Made by a program: the position numbers and the translations under genes | Notes under the pieces: model-generated | Told to the model about the DNA's origin: nothing | What the model saw: only the letters and a program-made list of their open reading frames with translations | The model's database searches: none | In this document: piece by piece, positions 46,881 to 59,365 of the stretch | How positions within the stretch are numbered: position 1 is the stretch's first letter | Layout of the letters: the number at the start of each line of letters is the position of its first letter | Source of the DNA: Tolypeutes matacus | Taxonomy: Eukaryota; Chordata; Mammalia; Cingulata; Chlamyphoridae | Assembly: GCA_026826555.1 (NCBI GenBank) | Contig: JAKSZT010054396.1 | Span: forward strand, 17,720,581-17,784,580 | Direction of reading: 5' to 3' | DNA: 64,000 nucleotides

Positions 46881-48624
46881 AGAAGCATTGTGAATAGCAC
46901 AATGGCATTAAGTGAGCAGTGCCATAGATACTTCATGGCTCAGAAGGGCAAGAATCCGGGAATGTGGCCCATGGCCCATGCCAGGCTGCCTCACAAAGAG
47001 TCAGTGCTTGGATTTGGGAGTCCCTATCCCTGGGCCTCCACCTGGCTGAACAAGACTATTAGAAGCCATAGGCTGGGACCAAGCAACAGCTTCCCTCCTC
47101 CCTGCAAAGGGCTGCATTTGAGGCCAGGTACATTTACAGAGGAATGTAAATTCCCTTGTTAGATGGCCAATTAAGTTGTTAATTTAACAGTTACCAACAA
47201 TACACAAAAGCCAACTTGGACAATTAGTGAACAAAAACCAGAGGGCCAGCATTACAAAACAAGCAGGGTCTGAGATGGGAGCATTTCTGTTTTCGGTAAG
47301 GCAAGAGTAGGCAGGCATGGCCGGTCTGAAGGCTATTTCTTGTAACAACTGCATTCCAGTCAAGCCTGGGCAGCTTGGGATAATAATTACACATCCACAA
47401 TGCTAATATTTTCAGAGGAATTCCTACAGGTCTGGCTCATTTACTGTCTCTGCTATTACTGCACCTTGCTGGCCTCTGTGTCCACGCCCTGCCCCCCAAC
47501 AGACACCAGCCCCATCCTACCTTCTCCTACTCCACCATTCTTCCAGGCCCAAGGGAGGCCCTGCAAGCCTTGCTTCTAACTGCTGTGCTGATTCAGCAGG
47601 TGCTAACTGCCAGCCCGGTGGGAAGTGCTAGCCACAGGGAAGGAGCTCTCGGCTCTCTAACCTCACTTTGCATTTAACACTCTCTTCTTGAGGTTGGGCC
47701 CTACCCAGCTTTAGAGCAATTGGAGATGCCAGTGGGAGCCACATAGCAGGAGCCGGACACAAGTGGCCCCAGCCCAGGCAAACCAGTGAAGCAGGCTCCA
47801 TAGCAGGAGAGGTCTTAGGATTCAGAAGGATCCGGTCCCAGTTCTGCCAATCACCTCTTCTGGGTAGGATGACCTGACTTCCAGCTCCAGGGGTGATGCT
47901 ACAGCCTCCCTTGGTGTGCATCACCTCTCCTGCTCCTCACTCTCCACTCTTTCCTTCCCACCCCGTTCTCTGCCTCCCAGGGCCCTCTCAGCTGAGCACT
48001 CACTCTCAGGAAGGAGGGCATCTGATCAAACCCCAACCCGTCACCAAACTTATTCAAACTGAAAAGGTAGCTACCCAAGGTAAATCCAAGGGAATGGTTT
48101 CATAATTGTGCAGTTTCAATCACTGCAGCAACAGGAAGAAAGGACTTCTTTTTTTTTTTTTTGAGCAGGGACTTTAAAATCACATATCATGCAGCCCAAT
48201 GGCTCATCACAGGATGGGGCCTCCAACTAACATGGAACAGAAGGCCAGGCTCCTTCAACCACTTTTTTCATCTTCAAAAGGGAAAAAGGACTTTCTCCCC
48301 AAGGAGGCACTTAGCATCAGAAAGGATGCTTTGCAGAGATACTATTACATTTCTGAATGCCTCTTCCACACTGGGCACAGCTGAACAACCTGAGAAAACT
48401 GAGTACTTAATTCTGCCCACAGGTGAAGTTGTAAGCAGGCATGTACAGGTTCCCTAAAGTCTTGTATAGAATGCCTTGCACACCAGGCACAGGAGTGAAA
48501 AATGCCCTGGCCCTACCAAGGCAAGGGATCCCAACCCTTGGGCCAACTCCCTGAATGGTCTCATTTCATAAATTCCCACAGGGAGGCTGGGAGGACCAAT
48601 TTCTGCATGGATACAAGAATCAAA

Positions 48625-48765
48625 GATTTATAGACTTTGGTGGCCAGATGGGACCTTAAGGATCACTCAACCCCAAACTTCCATTTTCCAGATGATAAAA
48701 CCAGCATCTAGAAAGTGACATCTGCCAAGGTCACCCCACTACTGACTGGCAAGCCTTAAACCAGA
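48625..48765 (-). mobile_element. MIR-like remnant
   Basis: 'gatgggaccttaaggatcac', 'ccattttccagatgataaaa', 'catctgccaaggtcacccca': reverse MIR core. Confidence 0.55.
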
Positions 48766-50324
48766 TCCCAAGGCTCCTGGCTCCCTTCTTCCCTATTGCT
48801 CCTTAGATATGGGCAACAAGCATAAGGAGTAGCCAAAGAGTTATTTTTATCTTTCTCTTTTGAAGAAACCCATTTTACCAATCCAAACATAAGGATAACC
48901 AAGAAACATACTTACAGCCAAGTCAAAGTCAATTAAACAGAGATGGATTGGGTGTCTTTGAAATGCCCTGGAACTGCTCAGTTGCAAAACACTCTGAGCT
49001 TCAACTCTGCTGGAGGGGCAAGGCCATGTTCCAACTTCTCAGAAAAACAAGAGCTGTCATTGCACAATTTCTACTTGGCACCCAAACCTGAGCGACTGCA
49101 CAGCTAAAATAACATTCCATTCCACACATTTGATTTGAGATTAGGTAATGAGCTGACCGAAGTGAGAAAAGCAGTCAGTCATATACAAGGTGACCAGTAG
49201 AGGTGCCCTGGTTAGGGGTGCGTGTCCTTCTCATTTGCGCAGCATTTAGAGCAGTATTATGTGGAGTAGGGGCACAGATATTAATTGTTGCTGAGCTATG
49301 TTTGGGGATTTTAAAGGATGCCATCAATAAAGACTTAAGATTCTTGGAGTCCTACGATGGGGTAGTTACTTCCTGCTCCCTGTTCCCCTCCCTTCTCTGT
49401 GACTATACAGGTATAGCAGTTGGGACTTAGGCTTGGGCATATCCACCATTGTTAAAAGGGGGAGATTTATACAAAGAAAAATCTTGAAGAGAAATGCAGC
49501 CATCTAAAGCATTTGGGGAATTTAATATTCATTTGTTTCTCTATGTGTCAGGGTTGGTAACTATTCCTTCAAACAGGAAATCTATCCTATACATAGTATG
49601 GCATGTAGAGTGGCACGGCCTTTTTCACTTGCCTATTAGTAAATTAAAAACAAAGCTCACAGTTCTTGGCAAACCCTGCCACACTGTGGGAATTGAAAAA
49701 CCAAGCACATTTTCACAAGATGAGGGGCAATCTGTTTGTTTCTGCTCCAGTGTCGCTGATTCCTACGATGCTCACAGGAGACAGAGGACTTTCTCTTCTC
49801 CACATTGCAATCACCCTGCATTCCTATTCCTCCTTGGATGTTTCTGCACAGGCCTGTCTTTCAGGCCATCACAAGAGCTCATTTGTTGCAGGGAATTGCA
49901 AAGAGGGTTTGACACTGGGGAGAATCTGAAAAGATGAAATCGTAAGAGAGGTGTGCTTTACAGAGTAGGTCAGGATTTTAAACCAGAGAGGAGGCAGGAA
50001 AAAAGGGGCTCCAGGAATTTTTATAGAAGAGTTTCTTTTCTGTTTGTTTCCCTTAATCCATCTAAATATAACTTTGTTTTCAATGATCAGAAAGTGGCAA
50101 ACTTTAACTGAGAATAATTATACGGCAACCAATACTGATGTCACCACTATCAATTTTAATGCCCTCTTTCTATCTCTGCCTCCCTCAAAATGTTTACAAA
50201 AGCACTGTAAACACATCAAGAGACTTCTTCACAGCTGAAGACACTGGGAGACTGATTTGTCTCTATTACAAAAATGTGGACAGCATGCAGGGAGTTGAGA
50301 AGCAGGATTGAGAGTAGTAAGAGG

Positions 50325-50450
50325 AGGTACTGTGCCACCATGAGAAAGTAACTTAACCTCTCTGTGCCTCAGTTTCCTGTCTGTAAAATGGGGATGACAG
50401 ACACAGTAATCACTTGGAACAGGGTTTCACACCAAATAAACATTTAAATA
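50325..50450 (+). mobile_element. MIR core fragment
   Basis: 'gagaaagtaacttaacctct', 'tgcctcagtttcctgtctgt', 'aaaatggggatgacagacac': short, well-preserved MIR core. Confidence 0.7.
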
Positions 50451-51189
50451 TGACAGATTTGTTTATTTCTAATACCAGGAACTACGTTAGCAAATGAAAG
50501 TGAGCTGCCGCTGGGATCGCAGGGGTGCCTGGGCACAGGCCTTAATTTTTATTTATTTTCAACCTAGCTTGGTATTGTCTTCCAAACAGCACTGTTTAAA
50601 CAGCTAAGAAACTGCTGACTGGGGTAACTGCCCCATATTTTCCCCTGCCTGCTTTCAACTGCTGCTTGGCTCATCCTGTGACTGATTTCTCCATGCATTA
50701 TATTGGCTTTTGTAGGAAAGGAAAAATGAGGTGTGCAGTGTCATGTCCTGTGCAGAGAACTGGAAAAAATCCGATTTCTCCAGGACTTGTCCCAGCACCA
50801 ACGCAGAGTCTGGTCCCTGAATACATGTGGAAAGCCTTAAATGAAAAGGGTTAATGCCTCCCATGCTCTTCCTTGCATGTCAGGGTTTCCACAGAATCTT
50901 ACCTACAAGTACAAGGGTCCTCTGAGGCTCAGGGGCTGGGCATGTCAGGCCCGCTGCCTGTGGTCTGCCATCCGGGCTGCAGTGCCTTACCTCGCGGGGT
51001 CGGCTGCCCACTGCCTGTGGTTTTAACACCATCTACAACAACTACAGCCCAGCAGCTTCAATTCCCGCCCTGCAAGCACCCGCCTTCTCGTCCCAGCATG
51101 GCCTGGAACCAAGACACTTTCCTGGTTTAAAATCCCCGAGGCCCTTATTGCTTGAAATTCTGTAATTTTCTTGAGTGATGAATTACTAG

Positions 51190-51835
51190 AATAAAATGGA
51201 TGATTGACAATTTAAAGTAAGAATAAAAGAAATACAAATACCCAGAGACATTAAAGTATATTTTATCTAGGTCTTTGACCATCTAGTCCACCCAGAGCCA
51301 GCAAATCTAGACTATGGAAAACTGTATGACAGACTACCCCGTTTCTTCAACAAATAAATTATAAGGGAAAAAAGATGGAGGGGAAGTCTACACATGAAAG
51401 GAAAAATACACACATGACAAGCAGACCTCAACAAAACTGTCTAAAAATAAAAAAGGCTTAAAAGATCTATCAGTGGGGAACGGGAGGAGAGGGGAAACAA
51501 AGAGTAAGGAGAAGAAGAGAAAACTGGGAGATTTAAGCACTAATGGACACAGGATGATATTAAATAATTCATGTTAACTTTTTAAAAAAAGTGTGATTAT
51601 GGTATTGTGGTGCTATCTTTCAATGTGTCCTTATCACATAGAAATATATACTGAAATATTATTGACAAAATGATGCTGGAGATTTGCTTTCAAGAAGCCA
51701 GAAGGGAGAAAGGATCACTTTATAAATGAAACAAGACTGGCCAAGAGTTGCTAACTATTGCAGTGGGTGAAGGGTACACGGGGTTCATTTACACTATTAC
51801 ATGTTTGAAATTTTCCCAAAATAAAAACTTAAAAT
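51190..51835 (+). mobile_element. Old LINE 3' end (L1M-like)
   Basis: 'gtgtgattatggtattgtgg', 'ttgacaaaatgatgctggag', 'atttgctttcaagaagccag', 'gaaattttcccaaaataaaa' follow a common ancient L1-type 3' UTR. The tail is close to 51830; the 5' border is uncertain. Confidence 0.5.
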
Positions 51836-52621
51836 CCTTCATGAACTGTCAATCATCACTATCCAGGGATGACCATTTTCTAACTGGTCAAGAAAGATGG
51901 TATCTTCACTAACTTAATTTTCTCCAGACTCAGAGTATCTGCCCTTTTACATAAAGCTGCCCTTCAACCCATCTATGGTCTTCAACACAGAGATTAACTT
52001 GTTCTGAACATGGAATGCTCCCTTTTTTCCCCGTATCATCTGTGTCAGCCATCTAACGTGCTTTAATTGGGATGTCATTACCGCATCCATTTTTAAAAAG
52101 TTGATGCTCCATTAAATTTAAACAGCTATAAAGAGAATATATATCACAGGAGAGTTTAAGTGATTTTTTCTTTTTTTAGGTTAAATTGATTTTTTTCCCC
52201 ATCATCTCTTATTCCCTTCTTCCTCCACCTACTCTCTTGGCCTACATACTCCTTGGAACAGTCCAAGCAAAACCATCCCAAGTAAAGGTACAGTTTAAGA
52301 AAAACAGGGTGTTTGCTCCCCAAACACAGCATCAAGAGATGTCCCACAGCCAACCCCGTCCAACCAGATTTCTGCTTCTAAGCGGAAATTGGGAGCCCCT
52401 CCGTATCCTTTAGAAGATTGGCAGAGACCAACACTATTAGTTTACTTGATGAATATCCCCATTAATAAGGAACTCTTCCCCTCAATGACATAAGCCACAA
52501 AATGGAATGAGAAGTTAAACATCACTAGGCTTAAGTCTTAGCAGAGCAGATCTTGAGTCCTGCACTTCTTTCCTCTCTGCAACAAGCAGGAATTCATCAG
52601 GGCTCTAGTTCCGTGGCCTAC

Positions 52622-52783
52622 CTTGATAGTCTTCACCAGGTTAGCAGTGCTGTTGGCGACTTCCTTGGCCGACTGGACAAAGTGTCTCTTGGCCACTGGG
52701 TTGGCCGTCTTGGATGAGGCGATGCGGCAGGCATTGCACAAGGCCGAGGTGTGTTTGGCGACAATTGTGGCAGCTGACAGGAC
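52622..52783 (-). CDS. TLN2: TLN2 exon E (R8, vinculin-binding helix)
   Basis: 162 nt, 54 codons, phase 0, VLSAATIVAKHTSAL..ANLVKTIK. Acceptor ttttgtag, donor AAG|gtaggc. Matches talin-1 about 1491-1544 in R8, which carries a vinculin-binding helix and binds LD motifs of DLC1 and RIAM. Residues equivalent to T1502 (KHT), K1530 (QSAK), T1542 (KTIK) and K1544 are all present; in talin-1 these contribute to R8 folding or ligand binding. It follows a 1.6-kb intron and precedes a 6.5-kb intron. Confidence 0.97.
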
Positions 52784-54376
52784 CTACAAAACATGGAGTT
52801 GGGTTGGGGGCACCCATTCTTCAGTGCAGAGGGGTCCAGATCACTTTGGTCCCAAGCCCTGGATTTCTCAACCCACATGTCCAAAGCCGGTGTAACTACA
52901 AGATGTGGGCCTAACTCTGCTACCCGCAAACTCCCTCCAGGAAAGGTGAGGGCAGGAAATATTAAGCAAACGAGGGAAAAAAAAAAAGAAAAAAGAAAAG
53001 GAAAGGAGGTACTAATGTGGTGGTGGGACTAAGCCCCATATAGTCTTAAGGAGGATGCAATCAGCCTATCCTTTGTCACCTTCAGATACGAGGTAAATGG
53101 TCCCAGGTCTAGACCAGCTCTGCCCAACAGAATATAATGTGAGCCACGGGTGTAATTTTAAAAATTTCTAGTAACCACATTAAAATAAGTAGAGAAACAA
53201 AAGAAAGTAATTTTAATATACATTTAACTTGAAATATCCAAAATATTATCATTATCAATATAAAAAAATTTAGATATTTTATAATTTTTTTCATACCAAA
53301 TCATCAAAATCCACTTATAATACAGCTCAGTTTGGACTAGCTCCATTTCAAGTGCTTAACAGCCACATGTAGCTGGTGCTTCCTATATGGGAGAGTCTAG
53401 GTTTAGAAAACACAGCTGAGATGATTAAAATAAACATCAAGGTGCTACTAGCTACAGGTGGGCTGTAGGCACCTTAATTAAGGGGGTCTGGCTCAGGAAT
53501 CTCATCAGGCTCCCCCTCCAACCCCCATCTGCTCTCCTGAATCCACCTGCTCTACTTTACTTAAGCTAGTAACACCCCTTTGGCCTTAATGGAGCAGATA
53601 ATGAATCCCAGCTGCACTGATGCCTTACCTATCAGCTCTCAGACATATTTTAGGTCCAAATGATCCCTGAAGTGCCTCCTTTACTTGGGTCCTTCTTTTG
53701 CCTTAAATGCCAGTCCCAAGATTCACTTTGGATGTGCCACTGGCAAGGCAACCTCTGCTCCCCATATCAGAGAGTTGTTCCTTGCAGCACTCCAGTGTTT
53801 TAATAAGTGGACGGGGTCCTATGCCACTTGGGTATTAGAAGTGCCATGGAAGGTCAAACGCATTCTCTCCTCCTAAAATATCCCTCTGCCTCCTTTGCAG
53901 AATTCTTACTCAGTGTTGAGGGCTGGCTCAGCGCTGCCATCTCTGTGCAGTGACCCCTCTGCATGCCTGGCACTGTCATCATACCCCGACCACTACATGG
54001 TCCAAACTTTGTCCATACCTGCCTCCTCCATTAGACTAAGAGCCAAGGGGGTGAGGGATCAGATCCTACTTACGTGACCCCTTAGTGCTGAACACAGAAC
54101 AAGCTGCCAATGTATGTTCCTTGAATTGAGTGGAATTGTGACTCTCGATGAAACTCACTGTGCCTTCACTCCCACTGCCTTCCAGCACCCCATTTCATAG
54201 CACCTACAAACTTTCGTGTTCACAGTACACAATCTACCTTACTGTCATTATCACTAGGGCTGCATTTAGCCGGCATTTTTGTGAGCTCTGAAAGAACAGC
54301 ATCCTTACTAATTTCTCACAGTCCTCCCACAGCCCACCTAGAAGAGCTTAAGGACTCACAAACCTCAAGTGGTTAC
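52784..54376 (-). other. TLN2: Intron D-E
   Basis: 1,593 bp. Contains an A-rich run (about 52978-53005) and a hAT-like element (53115-53398); the rest is unassigned. Confidence 0.9.
53115..53398. mobile_element. hAT-like DNA transposon remnant
   Basis: Starts CAGCTCTGCCCAACAGAATA and ends with 'tcaagtgcttaacagccaca' and 'atatgggagagtct', the layout of a common eutherian hAT element whose ends read CTGTCCAATAGAA. Outside are AGGTCTAG and AGGTTTAG, possible 8-bp duplications differing by one base, with two extra bases on the left. Confidence 0.55.
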
Positions 54377-54520
54377 CTGTGATGGGCTGCTTCCGGGGTC
54401 CACCAGGTTCTGGCATGCCATCTGGATTGCCTGGTTAGCCCTGGCAAACTGGATAGGGTCCACAAGGCCCTGGTGGCCTGCCTGGCTGTTTGGATCAGAG
54501 ATGCCGACTAAGTATGCAGC
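54377..54520 (-). CDS. TLN2: TLN2 exon D (R7-R8 junction and R8 start)
   Basis: 144 nt, 48 codons, phase 0, AAYLVGISDPNSQ..DPGSSPSQ. Acceptor ctttccag, donor CAG|gtaacc. Covers talin-1 about 1443-1490: the exit from R7 and the first helix of R8, the four-helix bundle inserted in R7. The end GSSPSQ differs strongly from talin-1 and supports the talin-2 call. Confidence 0.97.
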
Positions 54521-55920
54521 CTGGAAAGTGAAGAGAAAAGCCACAGCTCAGGCCCTGTCCTCACATAGGAGGCTGTGGTGGACAACTGTCCTGCTCTGTG
54601 CATGTAGTGGTCATGCTCAGATGCCCATTAGTACAAGCCAGGCAGGGTAATCTCATCCCTCTTGCCAATAAGACTTTTGGGATGGACAGGCCTGGGCCAG
54701 CTTGGGCCAGTGACTTGCCAGCAGTCTATTTGGGAACAAAGACTCCTTGTTCTAAAGAGAGAGCCTCAAGATGCTCTTCTGCAGGACATGAGCAAGAATG
54801 GATGCAGCCCTAATTGCTTCTGGCAACCATTTTATGACCAAGAGGCAACCAGCCTTAGCCTGAAGCCAAGGCTGTGGCTGGCAGAAAGAAGTGGGTGCAG
54901 AGAGGATGTAGAGCTGCAGGGTCAGCCAACACTGGACTTCTCTTCACTTAACAAGTTCTTATTGTTTATGCCAATATTTCTAATAGCAGGAAGAACACTG
55001 GCAATCAATTAAGAAGAATGTGCTAAATAATTCTAATTAGAGAATTACATGGCTGTGATGGCTCAAATAAATAGACAGACAGACAGCATTTGGTACCCAA
55101 GAAGAGTAGAGGTGACAAGAAAAGGTCTCCTCTTCAAAACTTTTGGAAAAATTAGGCAAATAAAAGGGAGAATGTGAATTTGTGAGTAAGCTTTTTGAAC
55201 TTAATTCATTTGCCCTGAGATGAGAAAAGAAGGATGAGGGTAGAGAGTTTCATCCCCCAAACTAGGATGTTTCTCTTTGGATCAGTAAAATCTTCTAAGT
55301 TCAAGATAATTATCAAAAGATAAATCCTCAAGGTAAATTCTGACATTTTTAAAGCTTCAGTCACAGGAGCCCAATAATTGTTGGAAATGCACCGGACAGT
55401 AAACAAAGAGAGGAAAGAACATGCCACAGCATGTCTCTGTGTGATCGTGTCTATTTTTTTTTTTTCTCTGATCCTAAAAAAAAATATGATTAGGATTTTT
55501 GCAATTCTAAATCCTCAGGGCAAATTTAAATTATGTGGTGCTTATCTTCCCCCAGAACCAACTCACCTATAATGTTGGTTTAAAAAAAAAAAAAAAGTTA
55601 GGTCTGCTGTGTTCACTGGGTCTCAGGGTCCAAAACCTTCCCCCTCCCCGTCACTATTCTCCCGAGCCTGGCCCCACTGCTGCTTAGGCAGCCAAGGCTG
55701 GATGTGATGAGGGCACCGATCCTAGGCTCTGCCCTTGGGGCGTAAGCAGCTGGTGTTTTGTCTACCTCAGCCAGCACAGGGACCACTGCCTTTCTGCTGT
55801 GCTGGTTACAGCTGCTTCACCTGGAGCTCCCCAGTGCCTCCTGCAGGCATGCGGTTACTCCTGTTATCCGTGTTCAGGACAAGGACAAGACATCGCAGGG
55901 CATCATGACTGGCCCCTTAC
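54521..55920 (-). other. TLN2: Intron C-D
   Basis: 1,400 bp. Contains four CAGA units near 55073-55087 and short A and T homopolymers (55452-55465 and 55580-55595). No larger repeat recognised. Confidence 0.9.
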
Positions 55921-56043
55921 CTGGGCCGCAGCCTCCGTCAGCCCACAGAGAGCTTTGGATGCAATGCCCACACATTCCCCAAAGGCAGGGAGGTCCCCAG
56001 TCTTGGCGTTCTGCGAAATCCCTGCCATCGACTCACCCAAAAC
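55921..56043 (-). CDS. TLN2: TLN2 exon C (R7)
   Basis: 123 nt, 41 codons, phase 0, VLGESMAGISQNAK..CGLTEAAAQ. Acceptor tttccag, donor CAG|gtaagg. Matches talin-1 about 1402-1442. The third residue, glycine of VLG, aligns with talin-1 G1404, whose replacement by leucine abolishes KANK binding, so the site is intact here. FGECVGIASK is a talin-2 type sequence. A local 50-bp duplication lies in the preceding intron, about 80-220 bp beyond the acceptor. Confidence 0.97.
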
Positions 56044-56122
56044 CTGGAAAACAAACAACCAGGGATATTTTCTGTCCAGCATTGCTTCAAACCACAACAT
56101 AGTGTTTTGCAGAGCAGTAGGT

Positions 56123-56266
56123 GAAACTTGTGTTTTAACCTTGTTTGTAAGTCAATACAAGTACACAGTAGTGAATCAATCATATATCTCAGTTTTTGAA
56201 ACTAAACAACACTCAGGGAAACTTGTTTTAACATTGTTTGTAAGTCAATACAAGTACATAGAAGTG
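56123..56266. repeat. Local direct duplication, about 50 bp
   Basis: Copies at 56123-56173 and 56218-56266, both running from GAAACTTG through TTGTTTGTAAGTCAATACAA to AGTG, with a few differences and a 2-base length change. Repeat spacing is 95 bp. It lies in the intron between exons B and C. Confidence 0.9.
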
Positions 56267-56762
56267 TCTCCTTTACATAAGGATCATCCCCTTAGTCCAT
56301 TTTTCCATGAAGCAACAGCTTAAAATCCATTCATTTCACTTGCATTTCATTTTAACCTTCTGATTTTGAGGCATTTCAGAAGGCATTAAAAAGATCACAT
56401 AGATCAGCGTTTTTCAACTTTTTTTTTTTCCTTTCTTTCATTATTGCTCTCCAAAGGAGACTTTTTAGACTTTTTTCTTTTCTTCCCCCCAATCAAATTA
56501 AATACTAAGGAAAAAGACTCTGTTGACTAGGGTTAAGGTTTGGAGGGCCATAGATCATTATAACATCTAAGATTTTTTTTGTCCCCACAAAACACAATTT
56601 ATAACCCCCTAAGATTGCATGCCACAGATGGGTGGCACAAACAACATAAAAGTGGGCTTCATGTAAGCTAAGGTCACTAAGAGGCTTTCTACACAGTTCA
56701 GTCCCAGGCAGAAAAACACATGATTGATTCATAATATGAGCCATCTGTGATATGGTACAGAG

Positions 56763-56945
56763 CTCTCAAAGTGTGGTTCCCAGATCAGCAGGACAGATAC
56801 CACCTGGGAGCGTGTCACAACTGTACACTCTACTCCATCCCAGACCCACCGAATCAGAACCTCTGGATGCAGGGGCCCAGCAATCTGTGTTTAACAAGCC
56901 TTCCAGGTGATTCTGATGCAGCCCAAGTTCCAGAGCACTTGAGCA
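56763..56945 (+). mobile_element. MER5A hAT element
   Basis: 'ctcaaagtgtggttcccaga', 'cccaccgaatcagaacctct', 'gggcccagcaatctgtgttt', 'ccttccaggtgattctgatg': strong MER5A match, near full length. Confidence 0.88.
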
Positions 56946-57007
56946 AAGGCTTTATAATATATGCAATCTGCTATAGTGGTTACATGCAAGTGCACACAAA
57001 CAACATC

Positions 57008-57095
57008 TTTTTTTTTTAAGGAGGTACTGGGGATTGAACCCAAGACCTCATATGTGGGAAGCAGGCTCTCAACCACTGAGCTACATCTGCTCCCC
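57008..57095 (-). mobile_element. DAS-type SINE unit 1
   Basis: Minus orientation: tRNA-like head with 'gtagctcagtggttgagagc' and 'gggttcaatcccc', ending in a short poly-A. Thirteen bases separate it from a second unit in the same direction. No target duplication found. Confidence 0.93.
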
Positions 57096-57108
57096 AATGA
57101 GAGTTGGT

Positions 57109-57227
57109 TTTTTTCATTTGTTTGTTTACATGTTTGTTTTGTTTGTTTTTAGGTGGTACTGGGGATCAAACCTGGGACATCTACATGGTAAGCAGGCACT
57201 CAACCACTTGAGCTACACCCACTCCCC
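57109..57227 (-). mobile_element. DAS-type SINE unit 2
   Basis: Minus orientation: 'gtgtagctcaagtggttgag' and 'ggtttgatccccag', then an A-rich tail with repeated AAAC units. Lies upstream, in its own sense, of unit 1. Confidence 0.93.
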
Positions 57228-57287
57228 AGGCATTGTGATTTTATGCATGCTGAAAAGCAACATTACTGAATTATAGCACAGTCTTAC

Positions 57288-57377
57288 CTTGGAGTTTTCC
57301 ATCACACTTTCAATGCAGTCAAAGTAAGAGAGGTCACTAACAGGTTCATTAGGATTATCCAACATCCCCTTGACAGT
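57288..57377 (-). CDS. TLN2: TLN2 exon B (R7, KANK-binding helices)
   Basis: 90 nt, 30 codons, phase 0 at both ends, TVKGMLDNPNEP..VMENSK. Acceptor ctgtag, donor AAG|gtaaga. Matches talin-1 about 1372-1401 in bundle R7, which binds the KN motif of KANK proteins and links adhesions to the cortical microtubule complex. The residues matching talin-1 Y1389 (DLSY) and K1401 (last codon) are both present. These assignments follow published talin-1 work and are inferred for talin-2 by alignment. Confidence 0.97.
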
Positions 57378-59365
57378 CTACAGAATGAGAATACAACTTA
57401 AAAAGCAAGAAGTGTTATAGAACAAGAGAAAAACTATAGAACAAGAATGTAAAATACCAACTATCAATTTCCCCTTTGTATATAGGGTTTTGGTCAACGA
57501 TCACTCATTTATCCAGATTCTTGAGAGGAACTCTGATCATGGTATCCATGATTTTAGGTTTCCTAATCAAATTTTAACAATAAAACAGTGATTGGGGGAA
57601 GGGGAAGGTCCATATTATTTAGCTTTGCCAGAGATGAGTCTTCAGTGTTTTGAAGGAGGAAAATCATGGTATCCACAGAAGGCTGAGTTTTGTTTTGTTT
57701 TAAAGAAATTTGAAGATTAATGCAAGGCAAGATATTCATGGTCAATCAGTACAATCTCTCTGCTGGATAACTCCAAGGACTTTAAATTTCAATGACATAT
57801 TCATTCATTTCTTCATGCCTGAAAACCAGCAAGAACCTTCAGCCTTTTAATTCTGGAAACTTTTAATGGGTAGGCATGAAAGAAGGCAATTCCCTAAGAT
57901 TACCCATTGGAATATTTCCTTTGTTTTTAATTTTTAAAGTATAGAAAATGTTCATCTTGTTTAGGCAACCATCAAAAAACTGGGCATTGGGCTTGCCTTT
58001 TCTTTGTCCCCAGACCACTGAAAATCATTGCTATTCTTCATGTTGTAATGATCTTGGGTCACCAGTTATGAGGGACTTTTCCAGGGGAGAAAAGCCTGGT
58101 GATGTAGGTCTTCAACCATCTCCCCATTAAAAATGTATGTACATTATATCCCACTGCCAAAAGCCTTTGGGGCACAGCCAACAAAAAGACAAGGTCATCT
58201 AAGTTACAAAGGGTTGGGGGAAAGCAATGGTGGAAACTGCTGAGCTGTTTAGTTTTAAGATATAAGGGAAAGGTTTGAGAGAGAGCAGGCAGCATAAAGA
58301 ATGAGCTAATTTCACTGAAGAACCTCTTCCCACTTCCTGGATAATCAAAAGTGTTTTAGTAAGAGCAACTCTGAAATAGTCATATTTTGGTAGCTTATGA
58401 TACCATTACAGGACAGAACTATTTGCACATAGGCCAACAAAACTCACTCACACTGACAGCCCACATATCATTTATATTTGCAAGTGTGAACAGACCAGAA
58501 TAGGGCAGTAATTCGGCCAATATAAGAACATTCTCAACTGTTTTCAGTAGGCTTCAGGCCTGGGACAGGCAGCCAACAGTGCACAATGGACTAATTGCCA
58601 TTGTCAGACAGGGCCTCAATCAAAAGCTTCAGCAGCTGCAATGGATACACCTACCCACCCTGTCAGTCCCATACCAGTCACCCAGAAAACTAAAGTCCCG
58701 TTGGGTACAGCCATATCTACTGAGATAGCCATTTGGCTGATTGAGAATAACCTGCATTGATTAGAACTGCTCTACATACAAATGTGCACACTGATTTTAT
58801 GTCTACACATACATTCTGTGGGAGTAAATGAATTTTCAATTACAAATAAACTCATGTTGTAGGTTTATTAAAAAGTACCCACAACTTTGTTCTGGGCCGC
58901 CAGGGGCCTGGGTGGGGAAAGGCTTTGAAAGTGTAGTGCTAAGTGTCACTCCTGGCTTTCTGCTTATGTGCTTATGTGTGTATGTTACAAAATAAGATGT
59001 ATGGGGAATTCATTTTTACTCAATAAATATACCTCTTCCAGTCTATATTTCTCTCCCAGTTGTCCCTGAATAATCTCTCCAGAACTTTAAGGTAGAGATG
59101 GCTCATCTTCGGCCTACATTCAATAACATAAACCCCCTCCTGTTTGAAACCAAGAATCTTTTAACAAGAAAAATCTCATTCCAGTGGAAAAAGAGAAAGG
59201 AGGGATGATGAGCCTACCAAATCTAAATTTTCTTCGGCTTCTTTCCACTGGATTGGAATTTGGGCTCCATTAGTCTCCCAGGAACATAAAAGGCAAGGAC
59301 AGAAAAGAAGAAAATAATGCTGTAGGGAAAGAGCAGGAACACACATCAACCATCCCAGGACCTAC
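57378..59365 (-). other. TLN2: Intron A-B
   Basis: 1,988 bp, AT-rich. I recognise no repeat or RNA gene. Confidence 0.9.

Larger units (their letters stand above)
46083..52621 (-). other. TLN2: Intron E-F
   Basis: 6,539 bp. Contains two L1M-type 3' ends (46585-46880 and 51190-51835), MIR remnants (48625-48765 and 50325-50450) and a poly-T run near 48147-48161. 47000-48100 and 48800-50300 hold nothing I recognise. Confidence 0.88.
56044..57287 (-). other. TLN2: Intron B-C
   Basis: 1,244 bp. Contains a 50-bp direct duplication (56123-56266), a MER5A element (56763-56945) and two DAS SINE units (57008-57095 and 57109-57227), the second ending about 60 bp from the exon B donor. Confidence 0.9.
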
